From Meloidogyne chitwoodi (lineage: Eukaryota; Nematoda; Chromadorea; Rhabditida; Meloidogynidae): a stretch of DNA of 64,000 bases. Positions within the stretch are counted from its first letter, which is position 1. Each line of letters begins with the position of its first letter. Below are positions 51,825 through 63,684 of this stretch, piece by piece. Made by a program: the position numbers and the translations under genes. The stretch lies in NCBI GenBank assembly GCA_015183035.1, contig JACZZP010000015.1, positions 496,001 through 560,000 on the forward strand, written 5' to 3'. A model generated the notes under the pieces. That model saw only the letters and a program-made list of their open reading frames with translations, did no database searches and was not told the DNA's origin.

Positions 51825-51991
51825 ATGAAGGTATTCTTTTTAATTTAATTTAAATAAATTATTTATTTTTTTAGTTGACAGCACTTTTTGTTGCATTTTT
51901 GTTTGTATTTGCAATTATATTTATGCCTACTTTAGCAAAACATCCAATTAAATATCATTCGAGTACTCCAAAAGAACCAACCACAGAATAA
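51825..51991 (+). CDS. Small secreted peptide, 40 aa
   Basis: A two-exon gene too short for ordinary ORF calling. Exon 1 (51825-51830) encodes only Met-Lys and ends at a GTATTC donor. Exon 2 (51875-51991) follows TTTTTTTAG. The product is 40 aa: MKLTALFVAFLFVFAIIF then MPTLA, an ideal signal peptide, and a mature part KHPIKYHSSTPKEPTTE. The mature peptide is basic at its start and Ser/Thr/Pro-rich after, with no cysteine. A TATA box upstream and AATAAA at 52080 downstream support a compact transcription unit. I do not recognise the peptide. It could be a neuropeptide-like, cuticle, antimicrobial or host-directed secreted peptide; the sequence does not decide among them. Confidence 0.72.
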
Positions 51992-53640
51992 AAAGGAGTT
52001 GAAAAATAATGAGAGATTGCTTAGAGTTGTAGTGATTTATTTACAAATAATTCAGTTAAAAATATAATAATAAATGTAGAATAAATATTTAGATTTAAAA
52101 AAAATTATTGTCCAATAAATTAATAATTAATTAAAAAAATAAGCAGAGAAAAGTTCCAAAATTTTTAATTTTCGAGATTTTTTTAAACTTTATTTATTAA
52201 TAAACCAAAAAGTCTAAAAATTACTTCATTAAAAATGCATAATGTAATTATCTCTAATTTACAAATTTTACCTTTTTTAAAATTTTTACATTTATACTAA
52301 TTAAAGAAATGTTTCCATTTTTTAAAACAAATTAAAGAAACACAACACTAAAAAAATTAAATATATTTGTTAAGGAAAATATATTAAAAATATCCTTTTT
52401 TTCTTATTTTTACTTAATATATAAAAAGATATTTATAATTTTATATAAATATTTGTAAAAAGGAATGTATCGAAAAGCATTAAGAATGAGATTATATTTT
52501 TAGATGGGGAGTTTACCTTAAACTCCCTAATATTTAAATGGCTTTTTTTGAAAATTTCTATACTGTTGAAAATTAAAAATTTTTTTCTAGTAATTAAAAA
52601 TATTAACGCTTATCAAAATTTTTCCGAAAATTATAATTTTTCACATAACATTAATTAAAAAAAATATTCACATTTTATTTTCATCGTGTAAACATAAGTA
52701 ATTATTATATATAAAATAATATACAAATGCTTGACACACAAAATTTGAAAATATTTAAGGTAAAATAAAAGGAGAAAGATTTTCTTAAGTTTATATATAT
52801 TTTGAGTGAAAATAATGAAAAAAATTCATTTTTTTTAAGCTTGCCATGACCTGAAAACTTTTTTTACTATATTTTATAAAAATATATAGATAAAATAATA
52901 CACAAGTCAAAAAAAGGGAAAGAAAGTATAGAAAGAGAGGTGATGAAATGTACAAAAGAAAAAAAAGAATTTTGAAAAATATACCTCTTTTTGAAAAAAT
53001 GGCTTTTTTAATTTATCAGAGTATCCTAAAGGATATAAACATTAAAAATATATATTGTGGATATTAAAAAGAGTTATAGCAGAGATTAGAATAATATTTT
53101 TTTCTCTTTTTAAATAAGCGTTTTAACATTTTTTCTAAGCCACAAATTATCAGTCATTTTCCCCTTTTATAGGAAAGTTCAAAAAAGATGATAGTATATA
53201 AAGAAAGATTTAAAAGAATATAATAAAATCAAATCAGATAAAAAATATTTTTCAGAATTTTAAAATATTAAAAAAAAAATTTTTAATTCAAAACTGTGTT
53301 ATTCCAGCAAAAAAAATTATTTAATTTGTTCCTTGGACTAATTTTTAAATTTATCCAAAATAAAAGTTCTAGCGCTGTAACTCTTTGAATATAAATGCAA
53401 AAAAAAAAAAAGTTTTAAATAAACAACAAAAATGAAGAAGAAAAAAAAGTTGGCCAAAAAAAGAGGTAATTTTTTTGAATTTTATTTTTTATTTTGAATG
53501 ACGACCAGAAAAAAATAATTTTTCATTTTCTCTCCCTTTATTTTTAAGTTTATTTTTTTCTCACTCCCCTAAAATTGTGTCAAATTCCAAATACATTAAA
53601 TTTTTATTTTTTTCCTTTTCTCTTTTTTTATTATTTTATT
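51992..53640. other. Non-coding spacer between convergent genes
   Basis: This is the shared 3' side of the peptide gene and gsk-3. AATAAA at 52080-52085 probably ends the peptide transcript. The rest is A/T-rich with no supported exon. Confidence 0.55.
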
Positions 53641-56148
53641 TTATCCTTGCAATGGAGCAGAAGAAGCAACATAATCGGAATTATTTGCAACAGAACTAGT
53701 GTTAATAACAGCAGAAGATGAGGTTGTATTAATTGATTCTATTACACCCCCAGGTGTTGAAACTGATTTTTTTCTATTATCCAATTCTGTCGACGACCTT
53801 TCTTGATTTTCTGTAGTAAATGATGACATTTCTCCTTTATTTTCTGAGGTTGTGGCTTGATGGCTATTACTACTTCCCTAAAAAGATTATTTTTTTTAGA
53901 ATTGTTTGACATTATTTTTTGAATATTTTAAACTGCCCTACCAACCCCAGTAAAATTTTCAAGCGATCCAGAAGCTACACTTAGTTGACTACATGTTTGT
54001 TGTTGTTGTGCTGTTGTATATTTTGGGAAAATCTAAAAATTAAAATTATATTTTATTTGATTCTTAATTTAAAAAAATGATGTTAGATTTGAAGAGTTTT
54101 ATTAACTAAATTCATCTAATAAAACGAAAAAAGAAGTGTAAATTTATGTCCGCAAACAACTAGATTTTGGAAATAATTTTCTATCGCTTTCCATAATTTA
54201 TTTTAAGAAAAATATTTATTACCACTTTTCATATTTTTTCCGATTATTTATTTATTTATTAAAAACAACCTTTTCATGTAGTTGTGGATCAATTGCCAGT
54301 TCAGTATCGGAGAAATCAAACAATGGTGGCATCGGATTAGAAGAGGGCAACTTACAATTTGGCAAACGCAATTCATCAAAAAACTCATGAGCTAGTGCTT
54401 CAAAAGGACTTAAACGAACATATAAATAAGAAAGTTTCAGAGAATGAAAACCTAAGCCGTGCATCAGGAGTGTACTTCAACAATTTTGAGACAAGATCGA
54501 TTGCGTCAGCAGGTGTACGAGCACGGAAAACCTTTTTTTAAAAATTATAATATTTTATTAAAATTAAAAAAAATTACTCTAGACCAAGGATGAGCACGAA
54601 TCATTGGAAAACGAAATTCTGTATAATTTGGGTTCATCTGCTCAATTTCATCACGTGATGGAGTACCCAAAACTTTGATGATTTCAACAAGCTGATCGAC
54701 TCCTTTTATTATTAAATTATAAAATAATAATAAATTTCTTACCAGAATCGCCCGGAAAGAAAGGCTAAAAATGAAGAATTTATTCTTTTTTTTACAAAAA
54801 ATTTAAATTTCCTATGTCTTAAAGGTTGTATATATAACAGGGAGAGTTGTCCAGAAACCGTTAAAAATTTTCAATAGTATTGCCAATAAAAAAATTTTTT
54901 GTTCTGTCAACAAGAAACTGATATATCCTCAATAATGTCCCTCCAATTTTATTGAATTATAAAAATTCAAACTTGGCCCAAAAGAAGTTCGGCTAAAACC
55001 GTGCCTGCTGACCAAACGTCAATTTTTGTTGTATAATCTGTAGCTCCAAAAATTAATTCCGGAGCGCGATAATATCTTAAAATAATTTAATAATTAAAAA
55101 ATAATAATAATAAAAAACCGTGAACAAATATATGCAACATTTGGCTCTCCTGGAACAAGCATTTTTGCTGATCCAAAATCACAAAGCTGTTTGTATAATT
55201 TAATTAATTTTTGGTTTATTATAAATTTAATAAGAAACCTTCAAAACAGAAGTCTGAGCATTCAAAAGTAAATTTTGAGGCTTTATATCACGATGGCAAA
55301 TACCTCAAGTTAAATTTTTTGTTAAATAAAATTTATTGAAAAATACCAATGCTGTGGATATATCCAAGAGCTCGAAATAGTTGGTACATGTACACTTTAT
55401 TGTAGAGAATTGGAATTATCTGCCTTTGTTTAGCATAATGACGAGCAACTGAAAATTACTTAAAATAAATGTCCTATTGTAAGAAAAATTAAAAAAAACA
55501 CAAATTTTTGAAAAAAGGTCATCTACAGTCAAATAGTTTAAAAAATCTTGCTCATTTAATCCTATTATTATAATAAAATAAACCTCTATAAACTGTTTCT
55601 GGCACATATTCCAAGATTAAATTCAAATAAACTTCATCTTTTTTATCACCAGCAGAATAGAAAAAATACTTTAATTTGACAACATTTCGATGGTCTAGTT
55701 TACGCATAATTTGGAGTTCTCGATTCTTAAAATTTTACATTTTTAAAAAATTAAAAAGTCGAACCTTAAATCGTTTGTCTTGCAAAACTTTTTTAATTGC
55801 AACATCCTCATTTGAATGAACCTAAAATTATAAAACTACAATTTAAATTCCTTGTTAAAAAACCAAATTAGCTCGATAAACAACACCAAAAGATCCATTT
55901 CCAATTACCTTAGAGTCAGCATACTGCAAATCTGAAAGATTAGAAAAACTTAAATTATCAGAAGGTCAAAATTCTCTTTTTTAACAAAAAAAAATAGTCA
56001 AAGTTCTACAAACCTATATTTCTTTCCGTTCCGGAAGTAGGCGTTGCTGCCCTAACTGTATGCACATCCTTAAAAATAAAAATAAATTTATTATCAACTT
56101 TTAACAAACGGTAACCTGAGAATACTGTAATCTCTTATTCGGATTCAT
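53641..56148 (-). CDS. gsk-3: Glycogen synthase kinase 3 (GSK-3/Shaggy)
   Basis: CMGC-group Ser/Thr kinase of Wnt, insulin and polarity signalling. Fifteen exons join in phase to 460 aa: 56148-56116, 56068-56014, 55931-55864, 55821-55765, 55725-55584, 55448-55347, 55303-55239, 55186-55119, 55075-54973, 54764-54743, 54702-54578, 54531-54452, 54408-54270, 54032-53946, 53877-53641. The kinase domain starts at [11 protein letters not shown]. Catalytic Lys62 (VAIKK), the priming-phosphate Arg in KRFKNREL, HRD 156-158, DFG 177-179, the activating Tyr193 ([14 protein letters not shown]) and [18 protein letters not shown] are all present. The N-terminus is short and lacks an RxRxxS Akt site. After [19 protein letters not shown] the protein keeps a full Shaggy-type tail ([17 protein letters not shown]) and about 110 residues rich in Ser, Thr and Gln. 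One intron is only about 43 nt (54451-54409). Confidence 0.96.
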
Positions 56149-57129
56149 TATTAAATTAACAAATGAAAAAACACAAATGCCAAATTTAGATTTTTATGGT
56201 GAAAAAAGTATGTTTATTGGATCAGACTGATAGAAGAAAAATATATAAAGTATCACACCTTGAGGGAAAATTTATAAATTCTATACACATCCATTAGCTC
56301 ACACAAATAGTTTTACTCGAGAATTAATCGATTAATTAGAAATAAGAACACACAAAAAAGGGACAGGAGGCAAGCCGCCTGACACTGACAATATATAAAG
56401 GCGTGTACACATGTGTATATCGTCAGTCGGGTAGCAACGAGCGGTATTATAGTGTGGGGAGAAAAAGGAAAAAATAGGCCTTTACTACTAACATTATAGT
56501 CTCTCTCTCCATCGGGGGTTGTGTCGCTTCAAATCAATATGAAAGAAATAATGCTAAAAAATAAGAGGAAGAGTAATAAAAATGTAAAAATGGTTACTAG
56601 GCCTTAAGTGCATGTTGGGTTTTGTATGAGGAACATTTTTAAAAATTACAGGAATTAACAAGGATTCCATATGTGTATTTAGGATATACAAGATTAAAGT
56701 AATGAAAATTACATTTTTATAATAGATTTGATTTATGGATTTATGTAATACATATGTAGTTTATCCGATGAATCAATGAAAAAAAAATATTGAAAAAATT
56801 AAATTTGGCTTCAAAGTTCAAAGTATAAAAATGACGTTTAAAAAAGATCATTTTTATGAAACTCTTTTAAATTACTCCAAGTATTTACGTAAATATTATT
56901 CGGATTAGTTTTTTAAATTCGAGAAATAATACAATATAATGAAATTAAATATGTAATTTTACTAAATTTTAATTTTTAGAAATAAAATCAGAATGCCAAA
57001 TAATTATAAAATTAGCAAAATTTGAAATAAAATTTAAAAAAAGAATTAATCAGAAAAATTAAAGTATAATAAACTAATTGTATAAATGAGAGAAAATCTG
57101 TTTAACAATCTAATTTTTACCATTTTATT
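56149..57129. other. gsk-3 upstream region and 3' flank of the secreted gene
   Basis: Next to the gsk-3 start, 56.33-56.53 kb is less AT-rich (GGCGTGTACACATGTG, CGTCAGTCGGGTAGCAACG, ATCGGGGGTTGTGTCG) and is the likely promoter or 5' UTR zone. The remainder is A/T-rich and non-coding. Confidence 0.45.
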
Positions 57130-59982
57130 TTAAAAATTATTTAAATTTTCAAATGTTTGGTTTTCAATTCGTTCATTAATTAAATTTTGTTCTTTTCTAA
57201 TCACTCCATTATTTGTTCTTTCATCATCTTTTGCTATATTTATTGGAATTGATTGTAAAATATTTGTTGATTTAATTTCATCTTTTATTGGATCATTTTC
57301 AGCCTTTAAATCCTTTTTGGACAAAAATTGTTGTTGTGCATTTAAAGGAAATGGTGGTAATGTTGGAAATAAATGATAATCAATTGGCTTAAATTTTTTA
57401 GAGATTTAAAAAATTTTTTAAAATTCTTTAGGTATCAGTTTTTAAATTTCATTACCGTTATATTCTTTATTTCCTCCAATATTTTTATTTCTTGATTTGA
57501 ATTTATTAAAGAATTATTATTTTCTTTTAAAATTGTCGGGGATAATAATTCAATTGTTTTATTTGGAAAAGTTGTAATTATTTGTTCTGGATAATTTAAA
57601 TTGGTTATTGGGTGAGATGATAATAATATTGATTTTGGAACTGAAAAAATAAATAAAATTTATAGATTAATAGAAAGTGAAAAAGAAATACCTGTAGGTA
57701 TTTGATTATTTTTTTGTTCAAATATTTTTTGATCTTCATGTTGTAAATAATTAATATTTTGTCCAGGTTGAACAGTATATTTTGTAATATCTTGTATAAT
57801 TTCATCTTTTGTAATTGAATTATTATCCTCAAAATCTTTCTTTTGTTGTATAATATCTTTTATAACATTAAAAAGCATTTTCTGCCCATTGTTATTTTTT
57901 TGTAAATTATTTTCTTCAAAATTTAAATTTCTTTGGATATTACCCTAAAAATTGATTTATTTATATTTTAAAGCAAAAACTACGAGATAATGTATTTTAA
58001 ATTTATTAAGGGGCTGCGCGCAAGCCCCCCAACCCAAAAATTAATTTTCGTTAACATTATTCGATGTTTCTTTAAAATAATTCCTTTCTTAAATAATTGC
58101 AAATTTGATTTATTTAATATTAAACAGAAATGTAACAAATATATTAGAACCTATTCCATTCTTTTAGGAGAAATAAAAAAATGTTTTTGAGATTCTTTAA
58201 TGGTTAAAAAACAAAAATCAAAGATTTGAAAATTTTGAAATTCAGAAAATTAAAAAGTAATTCTAAAATTGTCTAGACTCTAATGGTACTAAATATTTAA
58301 ATAAATTTTACTCCTTATAATATAATTTATTTTTACATTTTTATTTATTTCCTCAGTATTTGACGTATTATTTATTTTGTTTTGTGAAATAATTTTATTT
58401 TTAATTATTGTTTGCTCATTGTCGATCCTTGAAGGGGCAAAAAACAATTGTTTTTGTTGGTTTTCGAAAGATTGATTATTATTTGTAATCATTCCTGATT
58501 GTTTATCTTTAAAACAAAAATGTTTAAAATTTATGTATTTTTAATATTTTATTAAAAATTTGACTGAAAATTTGACTAAAAATTTTCTTTAATAAGACCG
58601 CCTAAGCGTATTAAATTTTTATGTTGGCTAGATATATTCAGAAAAAAGTTAAAAACCTATTTGTGTTGTATCTATCAATTTGCTGTTTTTATTAACATCA
58701 TCCAACTCTTCTTTTTCATAAAATAAAGGTTTTGTAAGCGGAAATGTTCGATGATTTTGTGTTTGAAGTGGTGAACGCATTTCAGCATTTAATTGTTTAA
58801 GTAAATCCATTTTGTCTGAAATGTCTTTTAATCTGCCCTTGAGAGTTTCAATACTTTCCTCATGAAATGTATTTCCATTTTCTGAAGGTAAAAAACCATC
58901 TCTATTTTTGGCAACAAAATTCTTGAAAATCTATAAAATATATATAAATTTTATATATTTCTCGAAAGAAATACTACATTGAAAAGCATCTCATCTATTT
59001 GGCCCTACTTTAAATTCTTTATCTATCTTTATATTATACAAACCTCTAAAGGAATTTTATTATTAATATTAGCTGGTTCTTGATGATAAAATTGTTGTTG
59101 TTGTCCTTTATTTTCACTTTCTTCCTTTCTTGATTTTTCTATAAAATTATTATTTTGACATTCTTCACAGCAATTATTTACATCATTTTCATCTCCTTCA
59201 CTTTCTTCATTTTCATTTAAATTATTTGTACATTTTTCACATCTAGATTCACATCCATTAACTTCTGGAACATCTTCCTCAATTATTGGCCTTGGTTTAA
59301 GTGTATTTTTTGTTAAACAATTACATCCAATTTGTGACAAGCCATTTTGTGGCAAAATTAAAGCAGCGACAGGAATTGGCAACAAAATGGCTCTTGAATT
59401 GGATTTTGGATTTAAACTGGCCAATGATTCAATTCCATTGTAATCAATTTTATAAAACTTTTGAAGACCATTTTCTGCTTCTATTAAGGGAATTGGCTTC
59501 GCATTGGGTACAGAAAATGTTAATGATGGTGATGTGTGCAAATGGTGGTCAATTTGTCTTTAATAAAAAAATTTTTTTATTACATTTTAAAAAAAATAAA
59601 ACCGTGAATTGCTATGAATTTCATTGAGTTTCCCTGAATATTGCCCAGGTATTAATTGATTGGAAGAGCAACATTGACAGTTATTACAAAAATTGTTGGC
59701 GGCGGACACTTCCTGTTTTAGAAATTAAATTAATAGTTATAAAAAGAAGATTGTCCTTTCATTGAAATAAATTCATCGTAAAGTGCTGATCGAAAAATAA
59801 AACTCAGAATTTTTATTTTATGCAATAATACTCGTCCTACTATCTTCCTCTGAGTGCCAACAAAAAACAAACAAACTTATATACAGTTTAATTACCTCAA
59901 GAATTATCACAATGTATAAAATAATTTTTACAAATCTCAAAAAATTAACAGGATGATTATCTTTAGAAGAAATTAATAACAT
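57130..59982 (-). CDS. Secreted Asn/Gln-rich pioneer protein with Cys clusters
   Basis: I do not recognise this protein. Eight exons join in phase to 616 aa: 59982-59896, 59712-59603, 59557-59044, 58930-58657, 58506-58337, 57944-57692, 57640-57456, 57387-57130. Exon 1 gives a signal peptide (hydrophobic core FVKIILYIVIILE, likely cleaved after VSAA). The mature N-terminus has Cys clusters NNFCNNCQCCSSN and, further on, IGCNCL, CESRCEKC and NCCEECQNN. The region FKNFVAKNRDG to LKDISDKMDLLKQLNAEM (about 238-290) could form a coiled coil. The rest is Asn/Gln/Ile/Lys-rich. The absence of a later membrane span indicates secretion. Introns are short and boundaries clean, so the gene is real even though low in complexity. 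It could be a matrix component or a gland-secreted protein; nothing in the sequence proves either. Confidence 0.75.
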
Positions 59983-60817
59983 TAGAGAAAAATATTTTAA
60001 AAATATATTTGATTATATCTTTTTAAAGTTTTGCAAGAAACAAAAAAGGCTTAAGCAACAACTATTCATTCCCATTACTTTAGAAAAAGTCTCTCTCTCT
60101 CTTTGATCGGAGGGTAAAAAAAGTAACGGATACAATGAAACAATTTTGTGCAAATAAATTTCCAAGTATAGCTTTAAGAAAACTTGTCTTTAAATAAAAT
60201 AGAAAATAAAGAAAAATTTTAACTATTCATTATAAGGAAAGAAAAATTAACAAAAATAAATAAATCAAAAATACCTTTACATAGTATATGTAATATTGTG
60301 AATTGTCTTTGAGTTTATATAGAGTATAGAAACATAGACATCCACTAATATTTGATATTAGATAGTTTCAAAGTCAAAATAAGTTTCGTCTTTACAAAAA
60401 CCTTTAATTTAATTCATTTAATTTCAAAATTAAAACAAACTTTCTTTTTTAAGGGAGTGTTTTTACTGTTTTGCCAAAGAATAATAAATGACAAACAACA
60501 GTATTTTATCAAAAGTAGTAGTAAAGGAACGGGATTCGGTCACTCGGTCTTGTGCTGACGATGAAAAAATGGTATAGACGACTGGCTCCTAAGCATGTTC
60601 TGAACTGTCTGATACTCAATTGGCTTTTATATTATTATAAACCTTCTGGCTTATATAGTAAGACTCCACCATGCTTATACCTAACATTTAAACATTGTTA
60701 AAATAAAATATATAAAAAGCGCCATAATTTTCATCACTAACAACACAACAACTCTACTACAACAAGTAAATCTACGCTTGAATGCGACAACGCTGTAACT
60801 CTTCACACGTCAACAGG
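59983..60817. other. Divergent promoter region
   Basis: The region between the divergently transcribed secreted gene and the membrane-protein gene. A TATA box for the plus-strand gene is at 60711. CTCTCTCTCTTTGATCGG at about 60092 sits on the side of the minus-strand gene. No additional exon is supported. Confidence 0.5.
60711..60718 (+). promoter_or_regulatory. TATA box of the membrane-protein gene
   Basis: AATATATAAAAAGCGCC lies about 105 bp before the ATG at 60818. A CA-rich leader (ACTAACAACACAACAAC) follows. Confidence 0.55.
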
Positions 60818-62522
60818 ATGATCTCATCATTGCCTATTGTCTCGCGTTCTCTGCTGATGTTGTTCATGGCCACTTTGTTGCTGCTCGAAGGCGAAGTTCG
60901 GTGCGATAGCGTCGGTAATGGCGATCACTATATGCATGGCGGCAAGATCACAAAATTGAATCGAGGCGTGAAGTCTAAGTGTCTTGTGACCAAGGATACA
61001 AATGGGGACTTGTAAGTACATTTACATCTTTATTTATTTAAATAACCTTCAAATCTTATTTCTTTTTTACCTAACAGGTTGGTGCACTACACAAAAGGAT
61101 CTGATGTAGCGACAAATGGATGCAAATTGGATCTAATCGTGGGTGACAACATACTTTTGGTTTTCGGTGTCAAGAACCCTAAAGGACCGTTGAAAGAGTG
61201 TTTGACAGATGCTGGAGCAACGCATAATGATATCGCGCGTGAGAATGCTGGTGATGAAAATCTGTAAGTTTTATTATCTTTGTCTAATTTCTTAATCTAT
61301 TGAGAAAAATTTATTTCTTCAGGTTGCCGTTCACCTTCAGCCTCAGAAATAAGGAAAATGGTGGTTCTATTATTGGTACTAACGGCGATTGTAGCAATAA
61401 GGGTCATTGTGGTGCAAGATGGGGGAAATGTCTGAAGATAGTGGACTACGCGGTTGCTTTTTCAAGGAGTGGAAATTCAATTGTCAAATTTGTTGAACCA
61501 AGTGAGGCTTTTTTTAATTTTCTAATTTTTTTTTAATATTTTGTAGTTTCTGAGCCACGACTTTGGTATTGCAGTAGTGCTTCATCTTCCACAGGCACAG
61601 CAGAGCTTGAAGTCATGTTCACGCCCGGAAAACCTGGTTGGGAGGTCAAGAACAGTGGATGCGGACATAATATGGACTTCAAGAATGTTGAAGCAGCCTG
61701 CCATAAACCAGAAGCCCTTCGCCAGCTTGCGCTTTGGGAAATCACAGACAAGGATTTTAAACCTCGAGGTGGTCACAAGAATCTCTTCACTCTGCATATG
61801 CTGAAACAAAAATTGGTACAAAGACATGTACAAGGACAAAGGCTCTCCCGTGAATATTTGGATCATACTAAAGGACCAAAATGTGATATGTTCATCAGAC
61901 TTGTGAGTTTGTCTACTTAATAAATATTTTTATTTGAAAAATTGTTATTTTAGAAAAAGGACTTCTTCTCTCTGCTTGATGATCTTGAAACAGAACCACC
62001 ACCTGTTGTAGAGGGTACTGGAGAACCTCCAGTCGAGGAAACAACAACAACATCTGCTGAAGTGACAACAGAAGCACCTTCTGGAGTTAGTATGGTAATC
62101 ATTGTTGCCGGAGTTGTTGGAGTCATAATATTGTTAGTTTTTACAATAAAATTATTATTATATTTTATGTAATTTTCAGGCTTGCTGTGATTGGCGGCGC
62201 AGTTTGGTTCTTTGTTCTCCGCGGCAAGGGTGAAGAGGAACAAGGAATGGAAATGGGAATGACTGGTGCTGGTGGAACTGTGACAAAAACCAAGGCTGGC
62301 ACTACCGTTGGAGCAACACAAGCCAAGACTGGTGGAATGACTACTGTTGGAGGAACGCAGGCCAAAACAGGAATGGGAACAACAATTGGAGGTGCCACGT
62401 CTAAAGCTGCCGGAACAACGAAGGGAGGGGCAACATCGAAAGCTGCTGGGACAACAAAGGGCGGTGCCACATCGAAAGCTGCCGGGACAACGAAGGGAGG
62501 GGCAACATCGAAGAAGAAGTGA
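60818..62522 (+). CDS. Type I membrane protein with Cys-rich ectodomain and basic repeat tail
   Basis: I do not recognise the family. Six exons join in phase: 60818-61011, 61078-61263, 61323-61501, 61547-61902, 61954-62132, 62180-62522, giving 478 aa. An in-frame ATG at 60782 would add 12 residues, but the second gives a better signal peptide (LLMLFMATLLLLEGEVRC). The ectodomain (about 30-350) has ten cysteines (SKC, NGC, KEC, GDC, GHC, GKC, WYC, SGC, AAC, PKC), suggesting five disulfides, then a Thr/Glu/Pro-rich stalk. One membrane span lies at about 353-376 (VIIVAGVVGVIILLAV). The 100-residue cytoplasmic tail is Gly/Thr/Lys-rich and ends in three and a half copies of GGATSKAAGTTK followed by KKK. 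G+C content and codon choice are clearly richer than in neighbouring genes. All introns are 44-67 bp. AATAAA is at 62579. Confidence 0.82.
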
Positions 62523-62578
62523 TGGGATGATGAGTGAAAAGTTGAACAAGTGATAATGTGATATAGACTTGATATATA

Positions 62579-62584
62579 AATAAA
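62579..62584 (+). terminator. Polyadenylation signal of the membrane-protein gene
   Basis: AATAAA in TATATAAATAAACTAATA, 57 bp after the stop codon; a second AATAAA follows 9 bp later. Confidence 0.55.
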
Positions 62585-62778
62585 CTAATAAATAATTACC
62601 CCTATTTTATTTAAATAATTATGTATAACAAATGTTCTTCTCTTTTCCTTTCTCTCACTTGCAATATACATACCTATATCTCCTTATGTTCTTATGTCTT
62701 TAAATGTAAATACCTCTATCTATATTCTGTAAATATATATATGTGTACTTTAATTTTATATACTTGTTTTGGTAAAAT

Positions 62779-63463
62779 TAATGGCTCTACTTCACTTTAT
62801 GAGTCCCATCGAACATTAAGAGTCCAATCGAACATTAGGAGTCCAATGAAAGTTTATGAGTCCAATCTAAACTTTATGAGTCCTATCAAAATTTATGAGT
62901 CCAAACAAAAGTTTATGAGTCCAATAAAAATATATGATTTTTCGTCAATTAGGCAGAAGTGGGGAGGACCTATTTTATAATTCCAACACTTTTAAATATT
63001 AACAAATTATATGCCATTCGAAAGAGCTCTTCGGGCTTAGTAGAATGAGACCAAAATATTCTAAGTTGGGCAAATTTGAACAAAGTTATACTAATTGAAG
63101 CTTAGTTAATAAAACTTTTTGAGCAGCCTCGGTAAATCCTAAAATGGACTTACTCCCCTCTACTATTTTTCAATTTTCAAGGACCTATATCCTGGCTCAT
63201 AGTTATTTTTGCGAGTAGAATCTATTATCATTCTACTTAGCTCGACGAGACGAATAGAATAGTTATATTTTTTTCGCCGAAAATAAATTTTTCAAAAAAT
63301 AAAGTACCTGACAAAAAATCATAGTTAAATAATTTCATTGGACTCATAAATTTTGATAGGACTCATAAAGTTTAGATTGGACTTATAAATTTTGATTGGA
63401 CTCATAAACTTTCATTGGACTCCTAATGTTCGATGGGACTCATAAAGTGAAGTAGAGCCAAAT
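62779..63463. mobile_element. Long inverted repeat with GAGTCCAAT sub-repeats (family H)
   Basis: The left arm starts TGGCTCTACTTCACTTTATG. The right arm is its inverse (CATAAAGTGAAGTAGAGCCA). Arms of about 120-150 bp are themselves made of units around TTTATGAGTCCAATC and its variants. The centre (about 62945-63325) has no long ORF. The element abuts the family B half copy at 63463. Confidence 0.8.
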
Positions 63464-63684
63464 GGTAAATAACCAGTTGATGTCCTACCTGTCCGCAAAG
63501 AGAATTCGCTCGTTTCTTTCCTTCTCTTGCATTTTTGGCGTTAGGAGAAGTGCACGCTTATTTTTCCTGTACACTGTAATATGCCTTTTGGCACTTGGAA
63601 AGAAAGAGATAAAATAATTAAAATTAATTAATAATAAAGTGAAAATATATCTATTTTAAAAGTGACTAAAGATTAATAATCAAA
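63463..63684. mobile_element. Family B element, left half only (copy 3)
   Basis: GGTAAATAACCAGTTGATG, TACCTGTCCGCAAAGAG, GAAGTGCACGCTTATTTTTC and TGCCTTTTGGCACTTGG match the left arm at 3726 and 41791. The match continues through AAAGTGACTAAAGATTAAT and ATAATCAAAG, which is internal sequence of the 41.8-kb copy read on the other strand. It then breaks off into the tRNA-like tandem repeat. The right half is not in the window. Confidence 0.8.

Noticed and set aside
53881..53946. GGTAGGGC as donor of the penultimate gsk-3 exon
   Set aside because: It would bring a stop codon into frame in the last exon; using GGG|GTTGGT nearby keeps the frame open to the final TAA.
61533..62549. Minus-strand ORFs of 72-199 codons
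   Set aside because: Antisense of the phased exons of the membrane-protein gene; the plus-strand reading has splice sites, signal peptide and membrane span.
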